Source of the DNA: Ifrita kowaldi
Taxonomy: Eukaryota > Chordata > Aves > Passeriformes > Cinclosomatidae
Length of the DNA stretch: 64,000 bases
Direction of reading: 5' to 3'
NCBI GenBank assembly: GCA_013398055.1
Contig: VZRS01006725.1
Location: 1,012,420 to 1,076,419, forward strand
Shown here: positions 38,094 through 50,800 of the stretch, piece after piece
How the letters are laid out: every line of letters begins with the position of its first letter
How positions within the stretch are numbered: the first letter of the stretch is position 1
Translations under genes and position numbers: made by a program
The notes under the pieces: model-generated
Seen by the model: the letters and a program-made list of their open reading frames with translations, nothing else
Databases searched by the model: none
What the model was told of the DNA's origin: nothing

Positions 38094-38386
38094 AAAGGAG
38101 GTTGTAGCCAGGTGGGGGTCAGCCTCCTCCCCAAGGCAACTAGTGAAGGGACAAGAGGACATAGCCTCCAGGTTGGGCATCAGGAAGAATTTCATCACAT
38201 GAAGAGTTGTGAAGCATTGGAAGGGGCTGCCCGAGGGGGTGGTGGAATCACCACCCCGGAGGTGTTCAGGAAGCAGCTGGACATGGAGTTCAGCGCTGTG
38301 GTTTAGTTGACAAGGTGATGAGCGGTCAAAGGTTGGACTCGATGATCTCTGAGGTATTTTCCAGACTAAACGATCCTGTGACATAC
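38094..38386 (+). mobile_element. CR1 LINE, 5'-truncated 3' end
   Basis: Starts within GGAGGTTGTAGCCAGGTGGG and runs through AGGACAAGAGGACATAGCCTC, CATCAGGAAGAATTTCATCAC, GGGGCTGCCCGAGGGGGTGG and GGAGGTGTTCAGGAAGCAGC. It ends in GGTTGGACTCGATGATCTC and ACGATCCTGTGACA, the sense-strand order of the CR1 3' region. It lacks the reverse transcriptase part. The long minus-strand frame over it (to 38483) is simply antisense to the repeat. It lies only about 75 bases upstream of the CpG island. Confidence 0.9.
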
Positions 38387-38669
38387 AAACACACCTACAG
38401 ACACACGGCTGGAACAGACATGGGATACGGGGGTGCAGAATGGGTAAAAACTGCAGAGGTTTGTACACCCCGAGAGGAGCCAAGGATCGGCCGCACCGGT
38501 GGCTGCGGGCGCGCTGTTCCCGCGGGAGCCGCAGGCGAGGCCCCCCCGGCAGCGGGAGGAGGAGGAGGAGGAGCGGGGGGGTTTCCGCGGAGCCGGTGCC
38601 GAGCCCGGGGCCGCGACAGGTGCGGCGGCGGCGGCGGCCCCCGGCCGAGAGCAGCCGCCAAGCGCGGCC

Positions 38670-38702
38670 NNNNNNNNNNNNNNNNNNNNNNNNNNNNNNN
38701 NN
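38670..38702. other. 33-N assembly gap inside the CpG island
   Basis: A run of 33 N lies in the GC-richest part of the window, directly upstream of the readable coding segment. It probably removes the start codon and part of the first exon. The true length is unknown, so frame continuity across it cannot be assumed. Confidence 0.95.
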
Positions 38703-38916
38703 GTCCAGCTACATCTCGCACCTGGCCAACGTGCTGCTGCTGCAGCAGCGCCGGCAGGACGAGGCGGCGGCCGCCGAGCAGCCCTGCCCGCAGCCCTGCC
38801 CGCAGCCCTGCCCGCAGTCCGCTCAGCCCCCGCAGCCCCCGCAGCCCTGCTCGCCGCCGGGCGCCTCCGTGCCTCGGTCCATCTGCACCTTCTGCCTCAG
38901 CGACCAGCGGCAGCGG
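38703..38916 (+). CDS. 3' part of a probable first coding exon, unidentified gene
   Basis: Seventy-one codons are readable from 38704 to 38916, before a strong splice donor (CGG|GTAAGG) at 38917 in phase 0. The peptide begins SSYISHLANVLLLQQRRQDE, a leucine/glutamine-rich helix-like stretch. It then has an alanine run, three exact PCPQ units, further proline/glutamine-rich repeats (PPQ, PPQ, PCS), and ends SVPRSICTFCLSDQRQR, with two cysteines spaced CxxC. The non-repetitive ends suggest real protein. The start codon is not visible: no ATG occurs between about 38450 and the gap, so it lies in the gap or the exon extends further 5'. I do not recognise the protein, and no downstream exon could be assigned. 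An alternative reading is GC-rich non-coding sequence; the antisense frame across it is leucine-, arginine- and glycine-rich and looks like a shadow. Confidence 0.55.
38782..38817 (+). repeat. In-frame 12-bp tandem repeat (PCPQ x3)
   Basis: CCCTGCCCGCAG is repeated three times exactly, in frame, encoding PCPQ three times. It is followed by two CCCCCGCAG units (PPQ) at about 38827-38844. Likely to vary in copy number between individuals. Confidence 0.9.
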
Positions 38917-41900
38917 GTAAGGGCCGGCTCCCGCACGCCTCTCTTGGAGCTCTCTCCTGGGGAGGGTGGGTATTGGTAGCCCCAGCAGGTTTGGGATTGA
39001 CCCAGCCAACGGTTCAGTGCTGTCCTTGGTGCCTCCTAACCTGTGTTTTTGTCCCTCGAGCAGCACCGAGAAAGAGAGAAAGCATCAACTGGTCCTGCCG
39101 TAACCGGACTCTGAACAGGCTGAGGGTCTCGCACCACTCCTGCTTTGACTGTACCACTGCTCTGGGTAACATCGCCTCACTCATGCTGCATGTTTACATT
39201 TAAATAGCACAGTCCTAAAAGAGTTACTTTTTTAGCCTATGCACTTTGTTTCATATTTGTTTCATAGAGGTTTATTCAGGGTGTTTGGCAAATGAAATTC
39301 ACTGCCTCTGTCGAGACGGTTGCACCTGGTGCGGCAGCTATTTTAGCGCGAGAAATGTTAAACCTCAGCAGCCAAGCCCTGATCCTGATGCCTCCTAAAC
39401 CTGTGTCGCATGATGAAACTTGAACTTCCAAACACACAGTGTCCCCTGTCAGGGGAAGCTGTCATGAACACGCCGTGCCCTCCGCCTCCAGCCCAGCCCG
39501 GGCTGCACGCAGCGCTGCCGCCCACTCCTCCAGCCGCACGCCAGTCCTTGGGGACAGGCGCTGATGCCGACAGCTGACATGCTTGAGAGGTCTCAACGAG
39601 GCTGGAAGATTATTTTGAGGTGTTCACAGAAAGTCGGAAAACTTCCAGTGAAAGCAGCACCGTTGGCTGTGCGCAGGCACAGCAGCCCAGCGGCACGGGA
39701 CGTAGCCAGCACGGGAGAGGAAAGGGGAGAAGTGCAGTGTAAGCGAAGCTCTTTTCTTATTAACAGTGCGAGTCGTGCCAGTCCTTTAAATAGCACGGGA
39801 TACTCCTAAATCTGTCTGGCAAGCACGAGGTAGGAGGGTTTCCCAAGGGCTTTTACCAGGTCGTTCCCAAATTGTGCCTGTACATCACAGAGGTTGTTTA
39901 TCTCCGCTCAGTTTACTAACTTGTATAATTTTTTTTCAGATGTAACTCTAAAAGGCAAATAAGCATGTTATGTTTTCGATTTTGGACATTAGTGAAGCAG
40001 CAGGCTAAAATCGTAAACCCCAGTAGTGCTGCATTCTAAGAAACACAGGGATAGGTTAATTTTGCAATGTTTTTTATAGCTATTTATAATATAATTTATT
40101 AGGCTTTAATTAATCTTAACTTGTTACTTTGGGAGGCACTCTGTACTCTTTTAAAAGCTTGGTAGCTGTGCCACTCTGAGAAGTGCTGCCAAGAAAACTT
40201 GTCTCCTTTTCCCTGCCCTGGTGCCCTCCGTGCAGTGCTCCTGCCTTGCTGCTTTGGCCCAGCGTGAGGGCTGAACAAGCAGCACCGTGTTGCTCACTTT
40301 CTTTTCTGTACAGAGTTTGCTCTTCTTCCCCTACATAAGTGCAAAGCAAATTCTGGCAGTCATTATGAAGAACACAGGAAGAGCAAGGTTGTGGTGTACT
40401 GCTCATACAACTTCACGTTTTCAGTTTCCCTTCTCCCCTCCCCAACACACAGTGACCACTTTTTCTGTAGCACGAGGAAAAATCTGCTGTACCTACGGAA
40501 ATGCAATTAACTCGCCCTTTGACTTCTAACAAAGAAAAACACCCAAGCAAAGCCCCAGCGATTCCACATCACGTCAGTCTCTTCAGTTATTGAAAGCTAC
40601 AGGCTGAATTTTCCTGGATTGAGAGGAGTTTTTTATTCTTAGAAGGTTTTTATCGTCAATCTTTTTTAATGGGGAACTTTAAATTGCTGCCAGATTATGG
40701 TCTGTGTTTGCTTTGGCACTGATTTGTGGAGCTGGAACTTTTTACAGCTTCGTACAAACTGCTTTTTAATTTTTGTGTTGTGTCGGCCTGCGTGTGTGGG
40801 TATAGAGATCTACAAACATCTTCCTGGGTTTTTTTTTTAATTATTTGAAAACATTTGTCTTTTAAAAAGTTATTTGCTCTACAATTAAAGCTGATCTTAC
40901 ACGTAGGCCCTACATTCTCATGAACTCATTAAACCAAAGCATTTGATGTCTTTATAGACAATTAACACTAATTTATTCATTTAGCTGTATCATTTCATAT
41001 GATACTCTAAAATGGCAAAACATAATGCAGTTTCAAACAATTTTAGGAAAATTTTGCATTGAGTATGCTCTGAATTTTGAAATTTGTAAGAAAGACAATA
41101 AAATTATTTATTTCAGGATTTTATTAGTTTTAAGGGTTTTTAGTGTAGTTCTTGGTAAATGAATCATATTTGCATTTAATAGGATATCTTTATACTTAGT
41201 TATTAAAGGAAATGAGTACAAAATGTGAGGTCCACTTTTGTACCAAAGTATGAGCTGAAAACTTACGATTTGGAACTCTCGTGAATAATTTCTACAATCC
41301 TCTAGGAGTTTGGTATTCTCCCTTTAAATGGGACTTTATCTCCCCAGTTTTATAAAGCGTTTATACAAAATGCTTTTCAGTGACAAAAGCAGGAGCAGGC
41401 CCTTGGCCTTCTCTCCTATTTAATTTGGTTCAATGTAACATTAAATTCTTCTCTCTTTACTCAGGATAAACTGTTGAATTCAGCTGGGCTTGAAGATTTT
41501 CTCAATTACTAAATAATTCAGGAATTTCAGTAACACTGATTGATAGTGACAGAAATTAGACCCCAGAGCACTGTGGCCCAAATATTTGTGGTATAGACAG
41601 ATAATATCTATCCCAAGCAATTATAACAGTGATTTCTCTGAGGAGCATTTATATATATGTGTAACTCTATGTATTTAAGTGAGGAAAACTGGGGACAAAT
41701 CCTTAACTTTGCTGAAATTTATTTGTAATGTAAAACTTCTCTAACCCCAGGAGCAAAAAAAAAAAAATATACAGGATTGAGCTGTTACTCTGTAATGGGT
41801 TTTCTATAAATCAAGGGAAATGAATTTAATTTCTGGAGACACAGATGAACTGAGGGCTCAGATTGCACATATAAGGAGCTCATCATCATTAGGTGTTTTA

Positions 41901-44682
41901 TTGAGTTTTTACTGTATGAGCTTGTGGGTCTTATCAGTCCTATTTTTTTAATCACAGAGCAGCGTTATCCATGGCATGCACAAATATACAAGTCAAAATC
42001 TTGAGGGTGTCTGAGAGCAAGTACCTTACTTGAGGGTGAGGCATTGGAATGATGTGAGTTTTTCCAGAGGTGTCAAACAGCCTCTTGTTCTGCAGATATT
42101 GGGGTTCTGACTTATTTGTGAGTGCATTCTGCTCTGAGTGTACGAACAGAGGCATGCCTGATGCCAGTCCCAGCTTTGTTTTCCTGTAAACACTTGGCTA
42201 TTCAATTTACATGATGCATGAATAGAGCAGAAACTGTGAGATATAAACCATTTGGTCTCAGATCCTATTAAATTATTGTTAAAATAATCCAAGCATAGTA
42301 CTTTGTATAAATCATTGTACTTAGTCTGCTACATCACTGTATAAAAACAGCACCAAGCAAAGTGAATAAATCATGTTGTTTGATTTTACTGGTTGAGTTT
42401 AAAGAAGCATTTGAACACAGTTCTTGGTTATTTATGAATTAATCATAATGTAAGTCAAAGTAGTTTCATGTGTTGGCTTCTATTTTCACTTGTGTTCTAC
42501 AAAACAGAAGCTTCCTTTAGTGGAAAATCTGCTTCTTTACAAAAATCTGTATTTGTTTGCAAAATGGGATTATATTTGCTAAAATAAACAGTATTTTTGT
42601 TACTAATTTAAACAATAAACTGCAAACATTAAGATGGTCGTTCTCTTCTATAGCTGTCTCAAGACACAAGTATTTAATCTTTTTCTTTACCTTTTTCAAA
42701 TCTATCTCTACAAGATTTCAGCAGCATATTGACGTGTGTGATCGCACCATGTGTGTGCATTGGCAGGAGAGAAGGGAAGTGGGTGGAAAGCTTGGGAAAA
42801 AGAAAAGTGAGTTTCTCTGCTCAGGGCCTGTACAATACCCTGAGTGCCAAATACAAGAGGAGCTGGAGGGAGGGAAAGGATGGAGGCAAAATGGAGGGAG
42901 AAGAAAGGAAGAGGTTGATTTATCAATGGAAGATCATCAGGGCAGACAAGCAAAAGAGCCCAGAGTGTGAGCAGTCCCTGCCATGGTTCTGGGCTTTGGC
43001 GTGGCGCACTGTGAGACTGTTGGCACTACATTGAAGGAATATCACCCAAAATTATATAAAACCTAAACTGACTGCCTAAAGAACACCTTTGAAAAGAGAG
43101 TAGTAACGTCTTGATTAATAGTAAGAGCTGCTGAATAATACAAGGTGAGGAGAAAGAATTTATATAAAATTAGCTGAAATAGACAGCATGCTACAAAGGC
43201 AAGAGATCTGGGAGATCTCTTACACCAGGAATCCTTTGAAGGCTGAAGAAAAAATGTTTCTCAAGAATCAACATGAGGATTGTGGGGGAAGAAGAGAAAA
43301 TTATTACTGGCATAAAAAATACCATAGAGTTTCATAAAAGCTTAGGGGGGGAAAAAGCCATTACTTAATAGTGAGGAGAACTAAACTGGCTGCTCTGGAC
43401 ATATTTCTTCAAAAACCTTCTCAAAATTTGAATATACATTCATATCCAGGCAGCCCAGGTTCTTATTTCAAGTGAAATCCTTTAGCTGTTACAACATAAT
43501 ACAAAGTTTTAGAAACCTTGAAGATTCATCTCACTTTTGACATCATAGAGCAAGGAACACAGGCTTCCTCAGGACAGGAAGGAGAAAGAGAAGACATGGA
43601 TGAATAAAGAAGAGTAACCACTAGCCTGCCACTGAGGATATTCCCTGTGATGCCTAAAACTTCCCTCCTTGCAAGGATTTGACATCTTGATACAGGTAAA
43701 CTATGGTGCACAAAGAAAGTGATTCCTGTTTTGGTGACAGATAAAATGTAACAAAACAGACTTAAGACAAAAGTTGCTGTAGAAAGGTTTTATCTACTCT
43801 CTTTCATTTACTACGTTCACATCACAGTAGTGTTGTGAGGTTTTAATTAAACATTTGGAAATTGCTGTGTGTTCTTCCAAAGGAGAAGCCAATACAAATA
43901 AGACAATTACACTGAAATGGGTGATGAAACAAGGAAGTGATAAAAGTAATTCTACTCGTTATGGCATCTCTCTCCAACATCTTATTGTGTTTCCTCCACA
44001 TTATTAAAATAAGCCCTACTTTCCCAGCATATGTATGCAGATAATTTTTAAATGCAAAGATTGCAGAAACAAGTAATTCTTTCAATAAGACAGTGGAGCT
44101 TAGTGGGAAGGGTAGGCATCTGTCAGGCCCAGATAAGATCAGACAGCTGTGCTCTATCCTGAAAGGTGCCATGAAGCTCAGTTTTCCTAGGGAAATAACA
44201 TCTTCAGCATGAAAAGCAGCAATAAAGTGAAGTCTCTAAACCAATAAGTAGAGAAAACATGAACTCTCAGAGCTCATTTTAATCTAAAATACCAACTCTA
44301 TATCAGGTGAAAAAACACAGGATGAGAGGAGGATAACACCTTTACCAAACAGTAAAAACTAAAGGGCAGGAGGATCATCTCACTCCAAAGTCTCTATCAA
44401 ATTAATCCTTTATATTAGAGGAAAAGGTGACTGTAGCAACAATAATCACTGCAGAGAGCCACTGGGACAGTAAGAGGGCTGGAACACAGGACACCCAGCA
44501 CAGGCTGTGGGAAGAGGGGTGGTTAAAATGGAGATAAGAAAGCCGAGCAGGTGCAAATCCAACAGCAGTCTCACAACGGGATGGTGGAGCCAGGCTTTTC
44601 CAAGGGACACACAATGAAATTAAAAGCAGCAAAAATCACAAGTTGCAATAATGTAATCTTTATTTTCTTTTACTTAAGAAAG
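38917..44682 (+). other. Probable intron 1, proximal part
   Basis: Begins with the GTAAGG donor. GC content falls over the first kilobase; a CpG-rich shore remains at about 39465-39560 and 39660-39730. Beyond about 40 kb it is AT-rich. No further exon can be supported: the short frames at 39564-39809 and 42557-42970 have no clear splice signals or recognisable protein. A 13-base A run lies at about 41756-41768. Confidence 0.4.
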
Positions 44683-44893
44683 AATGCTTCTCACCACAAG
44701 CACGGTGAAGCACCGGAAGAGGTCGTCCAGGGAGGCTACGGAAGCCTCTTCCTTGGAGAGTCTCAGAACTACACAGAGCAAGGCCCTAGTTTCGTCTAAC
44801 TTTGAAGTCAGCCTTGCTTTGAAAATGGAAGATGTATTGAATAACTCAAAAGGTCCTTTTCAATCTAGCTTTTCATATGATTTTATGAAATTA
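44683..44893 (+). mobile_element. CR1 LINE, 5'-truncated 3' end
   Basis: CCGGAAGAGGTCGTCCAGGG, GGCTACGGAAGCCTCTTCC and TTGGAGAGTCTCAGAACT, then CAGCCTTGCTTTGAAAATGG and CTCAAAAGGTCCTTTTCAAT, follow the order of the CR1 3' end. It tapers into TTTTCATATGATTTTATGA. More diverged than the other copies, hence probably older. Confidence 0.8.
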
Positions 44894-47800
44894 TGAGCTT
44901 AGGGTTGTCTGGAAAAGAAGTTTGTAGAACAGAATAATAAGAAAGACTTGAAAAATGGAAGGCCTTCACAGGAAAAACCTATACTTTTGGTCAGTGCCAG
45001 GATCTATTATTCCAGACAAGATGAAGGACATCCAGGTATGCATATCAAGAGGAGAGCAAAAAAGATTCCTGGAGAAAGGAGAAACCCAACAGGCCTGTAA
45101 AGGGGATTTCCAAAAATAGAAACAATCAGAGCCACGGGCCTGTTTCTATCAGAAGGACCCCTCAAATCTGAATTAGTAAAGAGGTTTTATATATTTGTTT
45201 GGAAGACGGTTAAATTTACAGGTGACAATTTTGGAGGGATGATTAGAATCAGAGATTAACTCATAGAAAAGTAAAACAAGAAATGTTCTTAAAAAGATGC
45301 ATTTCAATGTAGAAATGTAGGCAGTGCCACACCTGGCAGGAATAACACACCACACAAACATATGATGGAAAACGACAGGCAGAAAATTATTTTTGAGGTG
45401 TTGCATATCACAAGCATGACAAGCCTTTGCAAGAAAAGCAAACCCCACACTGGGTGCATATTTCACCAAGACCCCTTTTGGAAATATTTTCTATAATTAT
45501 TACAACTTCCCTGAGTTCTGTCTGAAATGTCTGGCTAGGTGGAAAATCTGTTAAAAATTGTAACTTGAAGAATACTACAAGTAGAGAGGAATATATTAAC
45601 TACTGTGTCTGTGCAAATGAAATGATGGAGAGGGACTTCAAATTGTGAATGCCAAACTAGGTAACAGTGAAAGAGGATAGCTGTCCTTATTAACTAATAA
45701 ATGTCTCCCAAAGACACCAGCAGTTGTATAAAAACAAGTTATGAGACCCTGAAGTTTTCAAGGGTAACATTTAAAGAACCTGTGGTGCTGCTCGTGACTG
45801 GAGCCTGAGAATATGCTAAATACATGCATATGCAACAATTAGAATATCAGAAAAGCACAACAGAAGTTTTAGCATCGTGGTAAGAGGTATAAAAAAGTGA
45901 TTCAAGATATATCCATGGGAAACAGGGGCCAGGCTGCAGGGAGCAAGGTCCTACTGTGTGTTGTTTTGTTGCCACTGCAACCGATTATTTTTATTTGCCA
46001 CACTGCTCAAAGAAAACCTGAGTGGAAACGACAGGCTTTAATAACAGGTGCTGTGAAAGATAACAGCATAAGTGAGAGTTTCTGGCTGATGTAAGAGGCA
46101 GTCTCTGGAACGCTCAGTATCTACAGCAGTGCTAAACACCAACCCTGCAGCAGCCAAGCATAGGTCAGACCCACTGAAGCACCAGCAGTGGCCAGCAAGA
46201 CAGACCCAAAGAGAAAGGGACAACAACTGCAAACCACAACATTCCTGCACTGCACAGAATAGAGCTGAATCAAGCCAGAGGCTGGAGAAAAATCAAAGAC
46301 CACTTTCCTGCTCCATAAAACATGTTAGTGCTTGTTTTAGCCTCTGCAACGAGATGGGGCAGAAACAAAATGCACGTTATGGGGAGCCTCTGCATTCCAG
46401 CAAATGCTGCAACACTGCCGTGTCCTCCATCCCACGAGACAATCCTCTGGCACATGGCAGCTGTCACCAATGCACTGCAAACGAGCAGATCCTCTCCTCT
46501 GCAGAGATTGTTGCTCTCTGCCATCTTGGTGTGTTTGCCTAACCTCAAGTGGCCCAGCCTTCCCCAGGAGGGGAAATACACAGGAAAAACGACTTGAAAA
46601 ATCACTACCATTAGGAAAACACAGCCGCTCTTGAAATGTTTTAATTAAGATGGTTAAACTGCTTAATTAAAACTATTTAAAAGGCCTATTCTCATTTCCA
46701 TTACAGACTTTAAAGATTTTATGGCCTCAAAGAGTGCAAAGGGGTCCAAAAGTCTCCATAATGTAAATAAGAATTAGTGAATTTATTTTCACTGGCATTA
46801 TTTATAGTTAGTGATCTTCTAATATTGGCTTAATTATCATCTGATTCTAAAAGGCTAATAATTTCACTCCATTACCCTCCAGATCTGCTTCTCTTTCACA
46901 GATGCCAAAAATCTAAAAAAAAAATTTAAAAGTAAAAAGAAAGATTAAGAGTCAAAGCAATGCAGAAAATCAAAGCTGTTAAAAGACAAGGTTGGTTAAC
47001 TGCTGAACCAGCAATTCAGAATTTGTTGCTCACCACCTCCATCTGCTGAAAGTTTCTGTCTGTACCAGCAGAAACAGATCAAATCTTGTAGGTACCACTG
47101 CTCCTGGACTGATAAACCAGCTTAAAATATATCCATGGCAGTTTCAAAGAGTGCATTAGACAGCTGTGGTGGTTAAGGCTCTGGTTCCTTCTGCCAGCTC
47201 TGCCAGTCCCTTAGTCTGCCACAGGCAAAGACAATACCTTCTAAAACTGTACAGTTGGGAATTGCTGGAACTCACCTCTCAATACCCAAATTCATTTGAT
47301 TTTCAACAAGATTTGGGTTTTTGAAAATGAAACTAAGGCTTTATGGGGGAAAATTTGCTAGGACTCAGATGCTGAATAAAAATCACAATGCATACAAACA
47401 TCAACATCTACACACACACAAACTCCCTTCTGTGCATGTACTTCCAGATCAACCATTACCTGAACCACACAAGAGGAGCAGGAACAGAGGGATCATCTTT
47501 GTGTATTCCAAATTGAGAAAATGATCAAAGTAATGCAGAATAATTTATAGGGGTGAACATCAGCTAAGAAGTGATGAAGAGCGAATATGCTTTTTCTATC
47601 AGCTTACTTCCATAAAGACACTGACAGAATGTCCTCCTGTATCCCTGCTGAAAGAGACCAGCCATGCACAGAGAGGAGGAGCTGGGAAAGAGGATGCTCT
47701 GCTCAGTGTGTTTGTTCCTTTTTCCACTCCCAAGACACAGAACTGAAATGTACGTTTCAGTAACTGAGCTGAAAACAGCACGTTCTGCAATTTCCACCGA

Positions 47801-50800
47801 GCTGGTCCCCAAAGCACAACTGCTGCTCCACAGCCAAATGTCAGCAGAGCAGCTGAGCCACACACAGGCCTGGGAGGGAAGGCACAGCTCAGGAGCCTGG
47901 AAGGAAAAGGGAAATCTCAGTGCAGGGAAAATAACAAAAAAACCCCTTGTGTTTGGCTACTTGATGACATACGGTTTGAACTTCCTTGTGAATCCCTGTC
48001 AGGTCAACTACCAAGCAGAACTGGAGTATTACACCAGATAATGTCTCAATCCCAATATTTTTTTCAGGGTTGGTACTCCATTATGCTCCCATTTTAGGCA
48101 GAAAGGAAGCCTACAGCCCAGTTTGCCTCAATATGTAAGGCTAGGTTTCTAATAACTCTATGTCACCTTGGAAAATTAAAACAGTACCTCTTGTTCTGAT
48201 TGTATATGAAAGTATAGCGAAAACAAATTTCACAGCACTGATTAAGTGTCGTGTTCACTAAACTTTCCAATCCCATTATGGATCTTTCTCTATTGGTGTT
48301 TGCGTAGGCTGCACGGTGAGTAAGAAAAATCAGATTTCAGGTGCTCACAAGCATGACAAATAGGAACTGAAGTGGCCTTGAGCACTGTGATGTAGTAACG
48401 GAGAGGAAATTGAAGCATTCAATATTCTGAGGCGCCTGAGCCCTCTGCAGATGGCTCTTGGATAGTTGTTTGTAATCTAGCAGAAAGAAATCATCTGGTT
48501 TTGTGAGGGCTCGTTTTGTTTGTTTTGCTTTGACACTGCAAAAAATAAATAATTTTAATGCAGGCAGCATAATGTGAGTAATAACAATACACACACTAAC
48601 TTGCAGCTCTTACTTTAGGCACTCATCTTTAAATGAAATCAGTGCAAGATTTAGCAAGTCCTTTGTACAGCAACAAATCTCCAGTTCCAAGAGACTACTG
48701 TACATTTCTGTGTTAATTAGGAGCTTTGTGGAATTTAATTCAAGGTTGCTGACAGAAAGGCTTGTGATGAGGAGTATTTTAAACCAGTGACTGACAGTAA
48801 CAGCAGTGCTGCAGTCTATTGCCTTAGTTGGACTATGTGTTCTGTCCATCTTCATACCCCACCATTTCATGAAATAACTTGATGCCTAATAGCTCACGAA
48901 AAAAATAAATAAACTTCTGTATGTTAATCTTTGTATCATTCTGCACTTTATAATTGGATATATAGTTAAAATGAAGAAATTGAATTATATGCTTTTATTT
49001 TGGGGCCTGTTTCTGTCTGGCAAGTAGACGTGTGGAAAGAGATGGATTCACAGATGAATAGATGATCTGAAAATATTTATATATTATATAATCCATTTAG
49101 ACATTCACTTTCAGTGAATGAAGACAGCGAATATCAGCAGGTATTTGATAATTAGATATCATTAGTTCAGGCATAAAGATAAATTTTAATCTGTTATATT
49201 GCACTGAAATTATGGAAGTTTAATATTTTTAAGTTAAGATCTTCACTGCTTTGGATTTTCATATATATGGAGGTACTACAATTCTGATATAAATCTTAGT
49301 ATTAAAAAAGTCACAAAATAATAGAATAGTGGTATTTCCTCTTAAAATTGTCAGGCACTTTTGAGTCCCAGCAAAAATTTCTGATTTGTTAACACAAGCC
49401 TCCCTGATCTTCCAGAAAAAATAATTCTGTATCTTCAAATAAAATTAATTCAGATTTGATTGTAGGTTTAATCAAACATGTAGAACGCAGAACAGATCAG
49501 GGCAACAAATTGGCTATTATTCAGTAATATGCACAGGTGTGACCCAGCAAAGGTCAACAGCCAGGCACTTTGTTCGAGTATGGAAAGTTAAAAATAGCCT
49601 GTACAAGTGGAGTTTATATAAATTGGTGATGTACAGTAGCCTTTGAAGGCCAGTAAGAGTGACAAAGTGTATTTAATTACCTAAAATTTAATTGACCTGT
49701 ACAGGAGAAAAATATGAAGTATGAACAACCCAGCAGCTTTATGAAAGAAATGAAGAGGTACTTTATAAGACTATTAGAATTTCTATTGATTTTGTGAATA
49801 ATTGTGTCCTTGATTATTTTATCTCTCTTTCCACACATTCAGCCATCCCCTGCAAATGAAATTTAATTATTATTTAGACAGAATCTGAGCACATCCTCAA
49901 GCAAAATAGTACAACCAGCAATGGCACAACAATTCGACAGCTCCCTGCAGCAGTACACAGAATCCATCCAAAATTGGATTGTGTCCCAGCGTGCTGCAAA
50001 ACTACACTTTGCTGGCTCTCCTTGTGCTATCAGACAAAGCCAAGTCAGCCAGAGGATGAAATTAGGTAGCTGATGGTTGGATTCCTGTTTCTCCCTCAAA
50101 GCCAGTGCTCACATACTTACAGTGCCTTAGGACCAAGCCTGCAGACTGCACCAGGGCAGTGATTCCCTGCTGGTGGCCTGTCCTTCAAAGAGCGAGGAGA
50201 GGTCTGTGTCCCTCATCACTGAGGAAGAACTGAATTCAATGACAGAAGGAAAGCAGCACGTGGAGGATCTCTGGCTTGGTAGCAAGCAGGACACCCCAAT
50301 ATCACAGGGCTTGTGCAATGCAGGTCACAACACCGAGCTGATGTTTCAGACTGGCTGAAGACTTAGGCCGGTATCACAGCACCAGTTATGCCTAGATCTG
50401 GTCCAAAGTGGGAAAATCCACTTAATTTTGAGATATTCTTCATGCCTCATTTCAGAGGAAGAAGGGTTCTTTCAATGTCACCAAGCACTGTGCCCAGCCA
50501 TGACATTTCTGCGAAGGTTGCAAGGGTACAAACAAGAGCTGGACTCAGCAGCTGCCTGTCATCTATGCCAGTTCTGCATGCCAGCATAGAAGACTGATTT
50601 AAAATTGCATGATGTGGTACATTTAAAATGTACATCAAAACCTGAATTTTTACAGGCTGGATTCATCCCTAATTTTATAAGTACATCTTGTCACATTTTC
50701 CAGGCAGCTTAACCTTTTGAAACTACTACCTATTACTGGGCCAAAACCATCTTTTAGGTTTAGAAGGGGTTTAAATTCAAAATATACTTGTCACTTCTGT

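Larger units (their letters stand above)
38460..38970 (+). promoter_or_regulatory. CpG island with probable gene start
   Basis: A dense run of CpG and G/C begins just after the CR1 and continues through the gap and the coding segment. It includes a (GGA)n tract at about 38556-38573 followed by a G run that could form a quadruplex. Such islands usually mark vertebrate promoters and first exons, and the plus-strand splice donor at 38917 fits that. No TATA box is apparent. CpG ratio not computed. Confidence 0.75.

Noticed and set aside
37956..38483. 175-codon minus-strand frame
   Set aside because: It is antisense to the CR1 3' end at 38094-38386 and has no independent coding evidence.
38395..39066. 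223-codon minus-strand frame across the CpG island
   Set aside because: Low-complexity Leu/Arg/Gly-rich shadow of the GC-rich plus strand. It crosses the N gap, and the plus strand has the better donor and more protein-like ends.
38499..39203. 234-codon plus frame starting in the CpG island
   Set aside because: It opens at a GTG rather than ATG, crosses the N run, and is mostly alanine- and proline-rich through a different frame from the exon that ends at the clear splice donor.
47165..47260. Possible additional SINE (MIR-like) fragment
   Set aside because: Some TTCTGCCA/CTGCCAGTCC resemblance, but the diagnostic GGGCAAGTCAC core is absent.
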